From JABDBK01 sp964533645 (GTDB lineage Bacteria; Pseudomonadota; Gammaproteobacteria; DSM-16500): a DNA stretch of 22,017 nucleotides. The translations under genes and the position numbers were made by a program. The stretch covers positions 1-22,017 of the forward strand of contig CAZHMQ010000028.1 in NCBI GenBank assembly GCA_964533645.1, written 5' to 3'. This document shows, piece after piece, positions 8,461-15,548 of this stretch; the first letter of the stretch is position 1; every line of letters starts with the position of its first letter. Below the pieces are notes generated by a model. The model had not been told where the DNA came from. It did no database searches and saw only the letters and a list, made by a program, of their open reading frames with translations.

Positions 8461-9708
8461 ATGCATTTCTTTAAATCAATTTTCTTTTGGATTGTAGTAG
8501 CATTTTTTGCCGGTTGTGGGTTGGGAATTTATAATCCTTCATTAGCTATTTCTATGGAGCCTTTAGGAACGTCATTTATCAAACTTATCAAAGTTTTTAT
8601 TGCGCCTATTGTATTTCTCACCGTTGCAACAGGGATAGCTCAGACAGGATCATTAAAAAAACTTGGTTCAATAGGTTTAAAAGCTTTTATTTATTTTGAA
8701 GTCGTATCCACTATTGCATTGTTAATCGGATGGTCAGCAGCTGTTATTGTTAAGCCAGGTGCTGCGATTAATTCTGATGTTCATACTCTCGATGCTCAGG
8801 CAGTTTCTCACTATCTTGAACATGCAGATAAATTAACAGTCGTGGATTTTCTACAACATTTAGTACCTTCTTCCATAGTTGAACCTTTTATTAAAGGTGA
8901 TTTACTTCAAGTTTTAGTGATTGCTATATTATTTGGCGTTGCATTATTAGCATTAGGTGAGAATCGATCAAAACATTTGCTTGAGCAAATTGATAAGATT
9001 ACGCAATGCTTTTTTCAAATTATTAAAATGGTAATGTATGCGGCACCTTTAGGCGTGTTTGGTGCGATGGCGTACACTATAGGTAAGTATGGTACACATT
9101 TACTGGTCCCATTGCTTGGTTTGATGATGACCTTTTATGTGACAGGAATTATATTTGTATTAATTATATTAGGTTTCATTGCAAGATTGGCAGGTTTTTC
9201 AATTTTTAAATTTTTGAAATATTTCTTACCTGAACTGATGCTTGTATTAGGTACTTCATCAAGCGAAGCAGCTTTACCACACTTGTTACGTAAGCTTGAA
9301 ATATTAGGTTGTGAGCGCGAAACAGCAGGCGTTGTTGTTCCTATGGGGTATTCATTTAATTTAGATGGCACTAACATCTATATTGCTCTAGCGGCTTTAT
9401 TTATCGCACAAGCATTAGGGATTGAATTAACATTGACGGATCAAATAGCACTTTTTGCAACGGCTATGTTATCAAGCAAAGGTGCAGCTGGGATAACGGG
9501 TTCAGGTTTTATCACTTTAGCTGCAACATTATCAGTGGTTTCAAGCATTCCTGTCGTTGGTATAGTGCTTATTCTTGGCATTGATCGATTTATGAGTGCT
9601 GCGCGTTCTCTTATCAATTATATAGGAAATGGTGTTGCGTCCTTGGTCATTAGCCGCTGGCAAAATGAAATGTCTGCGCAACAATTGCGAAATAATTTGT
9701 CTTGTTAA
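8461..9708 (+). CDS. dctA: C4-dicarboxylate/proton (or sodium) symporter DctA-like
   Basis: 415 residues, typical for DctA/GltP transporters (PF00375). It is an inner-membrane trimeric elevator transporter that imports succinate, fumarate, malate or acidic amino acids with cations. Visible signatures are the HP1 serine loop GTSSSEAALP near residue 264, NLDGT near 301 in TM7 (NMDGT in most members) and SKGAAGITGSGF near 339, a form typical of the DctA branch. About eight membrane segments run from residue 5 to the end. The C-terminus is short (MSAQQLRNNLSC). The ribosome-binding site is weak (ATGGAT about 8 nt before the ATG). Tandem palindromes lie upstream and a 41-bp palindrome lies 12 bp after the stop. 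Dicarboxylate versus glutamate/aspartate specificity is not certain. Confidence 0.88.
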   Translation: MHFFKSIFFWIVVAFFAGCGLGIYNPSLAISMEPLGTSFIKLIKVFIAPIVFLTVATGIAQTGSLKKLGSIGLKAFIYFEVVSTIALLIGWSAAVIVKPGAAINSDVHTLDAQAVSHYLEHADKLTVVDFLQHLVPSSIVEPFIKGDLLQVLVIAILFGVALLALGENRSKHLLEQIDKITQCFFQIIKMVMYAAPLGVFGAMAYTIGKYGTHLLVPLLGLMMTFYVTGIIFVLIILGFIARLAGFSIFKFLKYFLPELMLVLGTSSSEAALPHLLRKLEILGCERETAGVVVPMGYSFNLDGTNIYIALAALFIAQALGIELTLTDQIALFATAMLSSKGAAGITGSGFITLAATLSVVSSIPVVGIVLILGIDRFMSAARSLINYIGNGVASLVISRWQNEMSAQQLRNNLSC

Positions 9709-9720
9709 GAGGTGGTTTTA

Positions 9721-9761
9721 CTAGGGCCTTTTGTCAATTAGCTAATTGACGACAGGCCCTA
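9721..9761. repeat. 41-bp palindromic repeat between convergent genes
   Basis: Left arm TAGGGCCTTTTGTCAATTAG (9722-9741) faces right arm CTAATTGACGACAGGCCCTA (9742-9761). The arms are complementary at 18 of 20 positions with no loop. The outer 17 nt of the right arm are identical to the repeat at 38-54. Both ends begin and finish with TA, which would fit an element that duplicates TA on insertion. It overlaps the stop codon of the 13-cysteine lipoprotein gene. It could act as a two-way terminator hairpin, though neither side has a T-run. Confidence 0.7.
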
Positions 9762-10022
9762 ACCACAGCCTTTGCAGCTACGAGTGCAATTGGCGTAATT
9801 GATACATGCCCAACAGGTGGCGCAAGCGGGGCCACCAAAGGTGCAGCTATTACAGATTTTTTCACAACGATCAAGTGCAACTTTGCAAGGGTATTTTTGA
9901 ACAATAGGTCGGCAATAACCATCTAAGCTATTGCAACTTGCATATCCATAAGGTACAGAACTGCAACTTGTTAAAAAAACGAGACCTGCAATACTGAGTA
10001 TGTACAATATTGTATTTTTCAT
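9759..10022 (-). CDS. Cysteine-rich small lipoprotein
   Basis: 87 residues; the ATG has GAGGAA 8 nt upstream. The lipobox LTSC (C20) follows a short hydrophobic signal, so the product should be a lipidated envelope protein. The mature part has twelve further cysteines at 30, 37, 46, 53, 57, 60, 67, 70, 73, 79, 83 and 86. They include CxxC units at 57-60, 67-70, 70-73 and 83-86, and CxxxC units at 53-57 and 79-83. This could be a dense disulfide knot or a metal- or cluster-binding protein. The gene ends KGCG and its TAG stop is the first triplet of the 9721-9761 repeat, so the original C-terminus may have been altered. No family recognised. Confidence 0.7.
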   Translation of the reverse strand: MKNTILYILSIAGLVFLTSCSSVPYGYASCNSLDGYCRPIVQKYPCKVALDRCEKICNSCTFGGPACATCWACINYANCTRSCKGCG

Positions 10023-10148
10023 CGTTCTGTTCCTCGCAAGTTATGAGGCTATATAAATCAATTATAACATTTCACATCAGAACAGGTTTATATATTGATG
10101 TGGAGTGTAGTAGCGGGTTTAAAATGATCTTATTTTGCCTAATATGCG

Positions 10149-10466
10149 CTAATTATTATCAACTGTATCATCTGCTTGTTTTTTGTTTGGTTTATTAAAG
10201 ACTTTGATAGTGACTCTATTATTTAAGAATTGGATATTGATTTCAGCATTATTCCCCTGCCAAACAGCCGAGGTTCCTGAGATTCCAGCAATATTAATGC
10301 TATCAGAGTTTGTGGGTTCACCTAAAACAGTTATGACTTCTTGCATAGTCATATTGGGTTTTATTTTATCAAAATTGGATTGCGTAACTTTCGAGCAGCT
10401 TGTGATCAAAAACACAACGAATAAAATAAGTAAAGATTTCCATAATACATGATATAACTTATCCAT
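10149..10466 (-). CDS. Small lipoprotein of BamE/SmpA-like fold (DUF3862-like)
   Basis: 105 residues from ATG 10466, which has AAGGA 5 nt upstream. An in-frame ATG at 10487 lacks this support. The signal peptide ends in a lipobox LITSC (C24). The mature segment FDKIKPNMTMQEVITVLGEP is the characteristic helix-turn of the SmpA/OmlA/BamE-like superfamily, followed by a strand-rich part (SAVWQGNNAEINIQFLNNRV). This resembles DUF3862-type small lipoproteins more than true BamE. It likely sits in the outer membrane or periplasm; function unknown. The asparagine/aspartate-rich tail is short. It is followed by the cysteine-rich lipoprotein gene after 126 bp in which I see nothing. Confidence 0.68.
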   Translation of the reverse strand: MDKLYHVLWKSLLILFVVFLITSCSKVTQSNFDKIKPNMTMQEVITVLGEPTNSDSINIAGISGTSAVWQGNNAEINIQFLNNRVTIKVFNKPNKKQADDTVDNN

Positions 10467-10510
10467 AAATATCCTTAGCATTAACACGGGTTGTTTAAAT
10501 TATCTGATTG

Positions 10511-10531
10511 TATCATCACTTACGGATGATA
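10511..10531. promoter_or_regulatory. 7-bp inverted repeat in a divergent promoter region
   Basis: TATCATC (10511-10517) and GATGATA (10525-10531) flank a 7-nt spacer, midway between the BamE-like and ankyrin-like gene starts. A TATAAA at 10536-10541 could be a -10 for the plus-strand gene. Possible operator; weak. Confidence 0.3.
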
Positions 10532-10558
10532 AAACTATAAAAATATTAAGGACGAATC

Positions 10559-12433
10559 ATGACATACACAAGATCAATAAACGAGATTGACATATATTCT
10601 GCAAATATATTACGTGCTTTAGAAGAACGTCGCCATGCTCAGGCAACAGTTTACATGCAAAAAATGATTGAACATTTTCCACGCAGTAAAGTTGTGAATG
10701 AAATTGCAATACTTTTAAAAACAACACCCAATAGAACACACTTATTGAACGGTATTCCTAGGTATCATGCGTTTATCTTGCTATTAGAATCTTGTAATCA
10801 AAAAAACGATATGGTTATGCAATTTTTATTATTGGCATATCCTATTAAAGAAATGTCATCCTCAGAGTTTGCTAAATTTATTGCTTGGATGCTTAATAAT
10901 GGTAAGGAAAACACATGGATTAGAAATCTTATTGCGCAAAGAAAGCCTGAAAAACTTGTAGTCGAAATGAACCAAGCTTTGTTTGACACTTTAAAGATGA
11001 GTCATAAAATTTTTTGGGCAAATCCAGAAACATTAAAGAATATTAGTTTATTATTTGAGTTTGGCGCTAACCTTTGTTCACATGTTATAGAATTATCTAA
11101 TAGTGTAAAAGTGTTAGATCATATTTTATATGCTGTCATATATGATAAACAAGATATTGATTTGAATCTTGTGAAAAAACTCATTCAAGCTGGTGCAAAT
11201 ATTTTTGCGAAAAATTTAAGTATAAGTCCTAAGACTATTTATGAACTTTTACAAGATAAATTAGGTGACCTTACATGGCTGTCGGAAGAAAAATATTTAG
11301 ATCGGGTGAAACCGGAACAGTTAGTATACCTTATAGAAAAAAATCACAATGCGATGAGTAAAAATAAATTAACACAAATATTTCTTAAAAAAAGACACGA
11401 TGAGTTAAAAATATTTTACCAAGCACATCCGAACGATTTGGATAAGTTGCTTTTTAATCATGTTGAATATGCATCAAAACATTATCTTGGGCCTGATGGA
11501 GATGATATCTTCAAAATTTTAATAGAGTGGGGAGCGAATGCATTAAGAAAATATAATGATGTATCTGCATTGGACATTGCGACAGAACAATTACGGATAT
11601 CCGAGATCCATACTATTTTGCAGAAAAGTATCAACCAAATAACCTTATCGGATCAAGTAAAAATCTACTATCTTACTTATATAGAACATAAGGAAATTTC
11701 GACGCTTATTACTCATCAAAATAATCTATTACGAGAGACTGTTTTTAATGAATTAAAAAACCCTGTGGTCGAACAACATTTTTTAAAAGACATGCTGCAA
11801 TGTGTTCAACCCGATTATAGTGTCATCTTGCATCTTGGGAAACGTCAAGGAGTAAACGATCGTAATCGTGTATTTTTGCTTGATTTTGCCGTTCAGTATG
11901 CTAAATACGAACTTGTTTCTACTATTATTAGTGATAGTAAGCATTTACCCCAAGATAAAATATTAAATGCTATTCGTTTTTTGCTTGATGAGAGAACTGA
12001 AAATCCTTTGCGGTTTGAACATATTAAATTTCTACGGTTGATTCATGATACTCAATTAACCGACGAAGAAAAAAAACAATGGATGGCACCTCTTTTATTT
12101 CAACAAATACATAAGGCTAAAACAATTGTTGAATTAATGACGATAGTTGACCTTCTTAAATTAAATAAGCATGATTTTAAATGTTTAACATCCACTCCTG
12201 ATATGCTTAAAATTGCCATAAAAGCAATGGTTTCTCGTATGAAAGAAATTGCGATTATAGATCATGAAATTATTTTTCCTGATGATATGAGTTATCAAAA
12301 AGTATTAACTTTTTTAAAAGGCGTTTCTAGCCATAGCTTATATGCAAAACATGACCAAGATTTTAATGTGTTGAGCAAGGGTAAGATTGTCATTGCTGCA
12401 AAAAAAGAGAGTGCTGGGATAAAATTACAATAG
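10559..12433 (+). CDS. Large helical protein with degenerate ankyrin-like repeats
   Basis: 624 residues; the ATG has AAGGA 6 nt upstream. There is no signal peptide and no membrane span, and the protein is almost wholly helical by composition. Several ankyrin-type helices with the GAN turn are visible: ISLLFEFGANL near residue 163, VKKLIQAGANIFAKN near 211 and FKILIEWGANALRKY near 317, followed by SALDIA, a typical start of the next repeat. Between them the repeat pattern is weak. The C-terminus is lysine-rich (SKGKIVIAAKKESAGIKLQ). Such proteins are often secreted effectors in Legionellales, but I see no secretion signal I could defend. No enzymatic motif is recognised. The short intergenic gap after it carries a group II intron relic. 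Confidence 0.6.
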   Translation: MTYTRSINEIDIYSANILRALEERRHAQATVYMQKMIEHFPRSKVVNEIAILLKTTPNRTHLLNGIPRYHAFILLLESCNQKNDMVMQFLLLAYPIKEMSSSEFAKFIAWMLNNGKENTWIRNLIAQRKPEKLVVEMNQALFDTLKMSHKIFWANPETLKNISLLFEFGANLCSHVIELSNSVKVLDHILYAVIYDKQDIDLNLVKKLIQAGANIFAKNLSISPKTIYELLQDKLGDLTWLSEEKYLDRVKPEQLVYLIEKNHNAMSKNKLTQIFLKKRHDELKIFYQAHPNDLDKLLFNHVEYASKHYLGPDGDDIFKILIEWGANALRKYNDVSALDIATEQLRISEIHTILQKSINQITLSDQVKIYYLTYIEHKEISTLITHQNNLLRETVFNELKNPVVEQHFLKDMLQCVQPDYSVILHLGKRQGVNDRNRVFLLDFAVQYAKYELVSTIISDSKHLPQDKILNAIRFLLDERTENPLRFEHIKFLRLIHDTQLTDEEKKQWMAPLLFQQIHKAKTIVELMTIVDLLKLNKHDFKCLTSTPDMLKIAIKAMVSRMKEIAIIDHEIIFPDDMSYQKVLTFLKGVSSHSLYAKHDQDFNVLSKGKIVIAAKKESAGIKLQ

Positions 12434-12522
12434 ATCATTTTTTGCTCTATTTTAATGAAGGTAAAGGTAACTGGATAATTTTTGAAGTATTTGGGAAAAT
12501 GATCAAGCTCATAGCGGTTTAA

Positions 12523-12539
12523 CCTAGATTCGGCAGTAG
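12523..12539 (+). repeat. 17-nt direct repeat, copy 1
   Basis: CCTAGATTCGGCAGTAG, at the left edge of the group II intron relic. It is identical to 15498-15514; the flanks differ. Confidence 0.6.
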
Positions 12540-12672
12540 AAGCCGTAGCGAGACTGCTTAAGATGCTGAAGATAGGCGCAAGCCAAACAGTACTATCGGG
12601 AGCCGTATGCGGGAAATCCGCACGTACTCTGAGAAGGGGCTCACCGAGGTGACTCGGTGGGTCTATTTAACC
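12523..12672 (+). mobile_element. Decayed 3' end of a group II intron (domains V and VI)
   Basis: Domain V: AGCCGTATGCGG at 12601-12612, loop GAAAT at 12613-12617, then CCGCACGTAC at 12618-12627. This gives the AGC triad, a distal stem TGCGG/CCGCA and the two-base CG bulge before TAC. The family normally continues GGTTC to close the lower stem; here it reads TCT, so about three bases are missing and the domain cannot be catalytic. Domain VI: CTCACCGAG (12640-12648), GUGA tetraloop, CTCGGTGGG (12653-12661), then TCTATTTAAC with a possible branch A and the AC 3' terminus. There is no reverse-transcriptase gene and no 5' end, so this is a truncated relic or abortive insertion. Confidence 0.68.
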
Positions 12673-12699
12673 GTTATAGTTAACTTTTAGGTGAAATAA

Positions 12700-14001
12700 A
12701 TGATTGTTATGTTAGATAAAATGTTTGGTATTAAGAAAAATCAATCATCGATTAAAACAGAGATTTTAGCGGGTATAACAACGTTTTTAGCGATGTCTTA
12801 TATTATTTTTGTGAACCCCTCTATTCTGTCGCTGACAGGCATGGATAAAGGCGCAATTTTTGTTGCGACATGTTTAACTGCCGCATTTGGCTCTGCTCTT
12901 ATGGGGTTATTGGCTAATTATCCTATAGCATTAGCGCCTGGGATGGCTCTTAATACTTATTTCACTTATGGAGTCGTATTGGGGTCGGGGTATAGTTGGC
13001 AGTTAGCTTTAGGTGCCGTGTTTATTTCCGGAATTATTTTTTTGACTTTGAGTATTTTACCGCTTAGGGAATATTTAATTGATAGCATTCCAAAATCGTT
13101 GAAAATTGCGATTGTAGCAGGGATAGGGCTATTTTTAGGTGTGATTGGTTTGAAGAGTGTAGGCATTATGACCAGCCAACCTTTGGCGCTTTCACTTGTG
13201 AATTTAAAACAACCTTCTGTCATCTTGGCGATGCTAGGATTTTTCTTGATTATTGTGTTGGATACATTAGAAGTCATAGGCGGCATCATTATTAGTATGT
13301 TTGCGGTGACGGGTATTAGTATGTTGTTAGGTTATACGAAATTCGTCGGTGTTTTTGCAATGCCGCCTAGCGTCATGCCGATTCTTTTGCAGATGGATAT
13401 CGCCGGTGCTTTTAACTTAGGTTTGATAACTATCGTCTTTGCTTTTTTATTTGTCGATTTATTTGATAATACGGGAACCTTGATTGCAATTGCACATCGA
13501 GCAGGTTTTATGGATAAAAATGGTAAAATGCCGCGTATTAATCGTGTATTGATTGCAGATAGCGCAGCAGCTATTGCCAGTGCTACGCTTGGGACATCGA
13601 CGACTACCAGCTACTTAGAAAGTGCAGTCGGAGTTAAATTGGGTGGTAGGACAGGTTTAATGGCAGTTGTGGTTGCCGTGTTATTTCTTGCAGCATTGTT
13701 TTTATCACCGCTTGCGCAATCTATTCCTGCTTATGCAACAGGACCCGCGATTATTTATATTGCGTGTTTGATGGCGAGGGCATTTACAGAGCTTGATTGG
13801 AAAGATGCAACAGAGTATGCGCCGGGGCTTATAACAGCAATTACTATGCCAATTACTTTTTCTATTGCTCAAGGCATTTGCTTAGGATTTATTTCTTATG
13901 CAGTGATTAAAATTATTACCGGACGTTATCGTGAATTAAATCCTGCAATTATTATTCTTGCTCTTATTTTTATTTCAAAAGAAGTGTTTCTTTCATCATA
14001 G
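12700..14001 (+). CDS. NCS2 family guanine/hypoxanthine permease (AzgA type)
   Basis: 433 residues with about 12-14 membrane segments, the size of AzgA/PbuG-type purine transporters (COG2252). It is an inner-membrane proton symporter for hypoxanthine, guanine or adenine. Visible family motifs are ILAGITTFLAMSYIIFVNP at the N-terminus, ALAPGMALNTYF near residue 72, FVDLFDNTGTLIAIA near 250 and GTSTTTSYLESAVGVKLGGR near 297. The ATG at 12700 has TAGGTG 6-7 nt upstream; ATG 12709 is an alternative. It is preceded directly by the group II intron relic, whose end lies only about 28 bp from the start codon, so its original promoter may have been displaced. Which purine it carries cannot be told. 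Confidence 0.88.
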   Translation: MIVMLDKMFGIKKNQSSIKTEILAGITTFLAMSYIIFVNPSILSLTGMDKGAIFVATCLTAAFGSALMGLLANYPIALAPGMALNTYFTYGVVLGSGYSWQLALGAVFISGIIFLTLSILPLREYLIDSIPKSLKIAIVAGIGLFLGVIGLKSVGIMTSQPLALSLVNLKQPSVILAMLGFFLIIVLDTLEVIGGIIISMFAVTGISMLLGYTKFVGVFAMPPSVMPILLQMDIAGAFNLGLITIVFAFLFVDLFDNTGTLIAIAHRAGFMDKNGKMPRINRVLIADSAAAIASATLGTSTTTSYLESAVGVKLGGRTGLMAVVVAVLFLAALFLSPLAQSIPAYATGPAIIYIACLMARAFTELDWKDATEYAPGLITAITMPITFSIAQGICLGFISYAVIKIITGRYRELNPAIIILALIFISKEVFLSS

Positions 14002-14057
14002 ATCCAAGAGTTTTTTTGTGCTAAAAAATTATTTTTGGCTATGAATAGATCAATATG

Positions 14058-14082
14058 TTGGCCATTTTAAAAAAATGGCCAA
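14058..14082. promoter_or_regulatory. Perfect 11-bp palindrome upstream of the PepSY gene
   Basis: TTGGCCATTTT (14058-14068) pairs with AAAATGGCCAA (14072-14082) across AAA. No T-run follows on the plus strand. It could be a terminator for the permease gene or an operator, since it lies just before a TATAAT. Confidence 0.55.
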
Positions 14083-14090
14083 AGTTGCGT

Positions 14091-14096
14091 TATAAT
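14091..14096 (+). promoter_or_regulatory. Candidate -10 box of the PepSY gene
   Basis: A perfect TATAAT, 45 bp before the ATG at 14142. The expected -35 region falls within the right half of the 14058-14082 palindrome, with no good TTGACA match, so the promoter may need or be blocked by a factor bound there. Confidence 0.45.
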
Positions 14097-14141
14097 AATC
14101 TTTATGCTTTATTCACTATTTCTTTGTAGGAGATAGCTCAC

Positions 14142-14588
14142 ATGAAGAAACATGTCATTGCTTCACTCATCATTGGTTTCTGTATTTTGTTTGTGATGCA
14201 AACAGCTTTTGCTGGTGAATCCAAGCCAAAAGATGTGATGAAAATGAGTGTTGCTATACAAAAGCTACAAGCCAAAGGTTATAAGCATATTCGAAAAATT
14301 GAGTTTAAAGATGGATTTTATGAAGCTAAAGTTATGACCGTTGATGGTTATAAATTAGAGGTGCGAGTCAACACCAAAACAGGTGAAGTTGAGAATCTAA
14401 AGAAAGAAGTAAAATCACTTGGCATGTTAGAAGTTGTGAAAAAGGTTCTAGCAGCAGGTTATCATGATATTTATAAAATAAATTTTGATGACGGTGAATA
14501 TGAAGTTGCTGCCGTAGATAAAGACGGCAAAGATGTCAAATTAGAAGTAAATGCTTTGACGGGTGAAGTAAAGTATGATTGGTTTTAA
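14142..14588 (+). CDS. Exported protein with two PepSY-like repeats
   Basis: 148 residues; AGGAG lies 9 nt before the ATG. A signal peptide (MKKHVIASLIIGFCILFVM, cleavage after AFA) is followed by two internal repeats of the same design. Repeat 1 covers about residues 36-85 (AIQKLQAKGYKHIRKIEFKDG ... VNTKTGEVENL in outline). Repeat 2 covers about 94-147 (VKKVLAAGYHDIYKINFDDG ... VNALTGEVKYDWF in outline). The pattern of a helix, then a strand with G-Y, then L-E-V-x-x-x-T-G-E-V is that of PepSY domains, which occur as small periplasmic proteins and protease-inhibitor modules. Role here unknown. A palindrome and a TATAAT lie upstream. Confidence 0.78.
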   Translation: MKKHVIASLIIGFCILFVMQTAFAGESKPKDVMKMSVAIQKLQAKGYKHIRKIEFKDGFYEAKVMTVDGYKLEVRVNTKTGEVENLKKEVKSLGMLEVVKKVLAAGYHDIYKINFDDGEYEVAAVDKDGKDVKLEVNALTGEVKYDWF

Positions 14589-14650
14589 TCATTGACTCTT
14601 TTTTTTGAATATGCATAATTGTGCTCTTTATTCTCGAAGAGAAAAGTATT

Positions 14651-15481
14651 ATGGCATTATCTAGATTAAGTCAGGATGTTATTGAATATAGGACTATTCC
14701 ATCAGCCACAATAGATACAAAAATCCAATCAAGTTTAATGGCTTACTATGATGATTTAACACCAGAAAGCCAGTATATAAAAGATATTCGCGGCATTATG
14801 GAGCAAGCTAAAGCTTATTTGGAACACTATTTAGCCGAGCATAAAAATCACATAGCATCAGAAAAACCAGCCATTGTCTTAGATATTGACGATACTAGTG
14901 TTTCAAACTATTTTTCTATTTTAAAAGATAATTTTCGAAATACGGATGACCTCGTCGAACTTCGTTATCGTGCAGCAAAGCAAGTTGTCATTGACCCTGT
15001 CTTACGATTTTCTCAGAAAGCAGTTGATCAAGGAGTTTCTTTATTTTTTATTACAGCTAGAAAACCGCAGGATAAAGAAATAAAAGAAAACATATATTCC
15101 TATACACTGCAAACATTAGAACAAACAGGATATAAAAATTGGACAGAGTTATTTATTCCAGAAGAAAAAGATATGGAATTGTCTTCAGCGCAATTTAAGA
15201 TTAATCGACGCAAAAACATCACAGACAAAGGTTATAAAATTATTGTAAATATTGGTGATCAACTGTCAGACCTTGAAGGCGGGTATTCGGAAAGGACCTA
15301 TAAATTACCTAATTATTTATATCCAAAATTAGGATTACCTCTAGAAGATACCAAAACTGTTGTTGACGATTTTTCATCATTAGCTTCGCTTAGTATGTTT
15401 GCAAACAATCCTAAATCTAATGAAATGTCTTTATCTAATGATAAAGGTGATCCAGTAAACCTTGCGCAGCGTAGAGGTTAA
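14651..15481 (+). CDS. HAD-superfamily acid phosphatase (class B/IIIB type) without signal peptide
   Basis: 276 residues from ATG 14651, with GAAGAG 9 nt upstream; an in-frame GTG at 14621 would add 10 residues and has no better site. HAD motif I is VLDIDDTSVSNY with nucleophile D78 and D80; motif II is FFITARK near 138; motif III and IV are seen in KINRRKNI and NIGDQLSDLEGGY near 204. This fits the HAD class B acid phosphatase family (PF03767), whose members are normally exported and hydrolyse phosphomonoesters. Here neither possible start gives a signal peptide, so the product should be cytoplasmic or exported another way. The C-terminal tail (SNDKGDPVNLAQRRG) is polar and probably disordered. 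It follows the PepSY gene closely but probably has its own translation signals. Confidence 0.78.
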   Translation: MALSRLSQDVIEYRTIPSATIDTKIQSSLMAYYDDLTPESQYIKDIRGIMEQAKAYLEHYLAEHKNHIASEKPAIVLDIDDTSVSNYFSILKDNFRNTDDLVELRYRAAKQVVIDPVLRFSQKAVDQGVSLFFITARKPQDKEIKENIYSYTLQTLEQTGYKNWTELFIPEEKDMELSSAQFKINRRKNITDKGYKIIVNIGDQLSDLEGGYSERTYKLPNYLYPKLGLPLEDTKTVVDDFSSLASLSMFANNPKSNEMSLSNDKGDPVNLAQRRG

Positions 15482-15497
15482 AGACCGCCACTATAAT

Positions 15498-15514
15498 CCT
15501 AGATTCGGCAGTAG
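15498..15514 (+). repeat. 17-nt direct repeat, copy 2
   Basis: CCTAGATTCGGCAGTAG, identical to 12523-12539 at the left edge of the group II intron relic. It lies in the 67-bp gap between the convergent acid phosphatase and srkA genes. The following bases (CTGAGCTGTTACG) do not match copy 1. Confidence 0.6.
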
Positions 15515-15548
15515 CTGAGCTGTTACGAAGTATCATTCCGCCGCAACG

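Noticed and set aside
12511..12677. Imperfect inverted repeat ATAGCGGTTTA ... TTAACCGTTAT flanking the intron relic
   Set aside because: 9 of 11 matches in AT-rich DNA is weak, and group II introns do not carry terminal inverted repeats; no target duplication is seen.
12523..14001. Riboswitch upstream of the purine permease
   Set aside because: The structured element there matches group II intron domains V-VI, not a purine or guanidine riboswitch; no purine aptamer core is visible.
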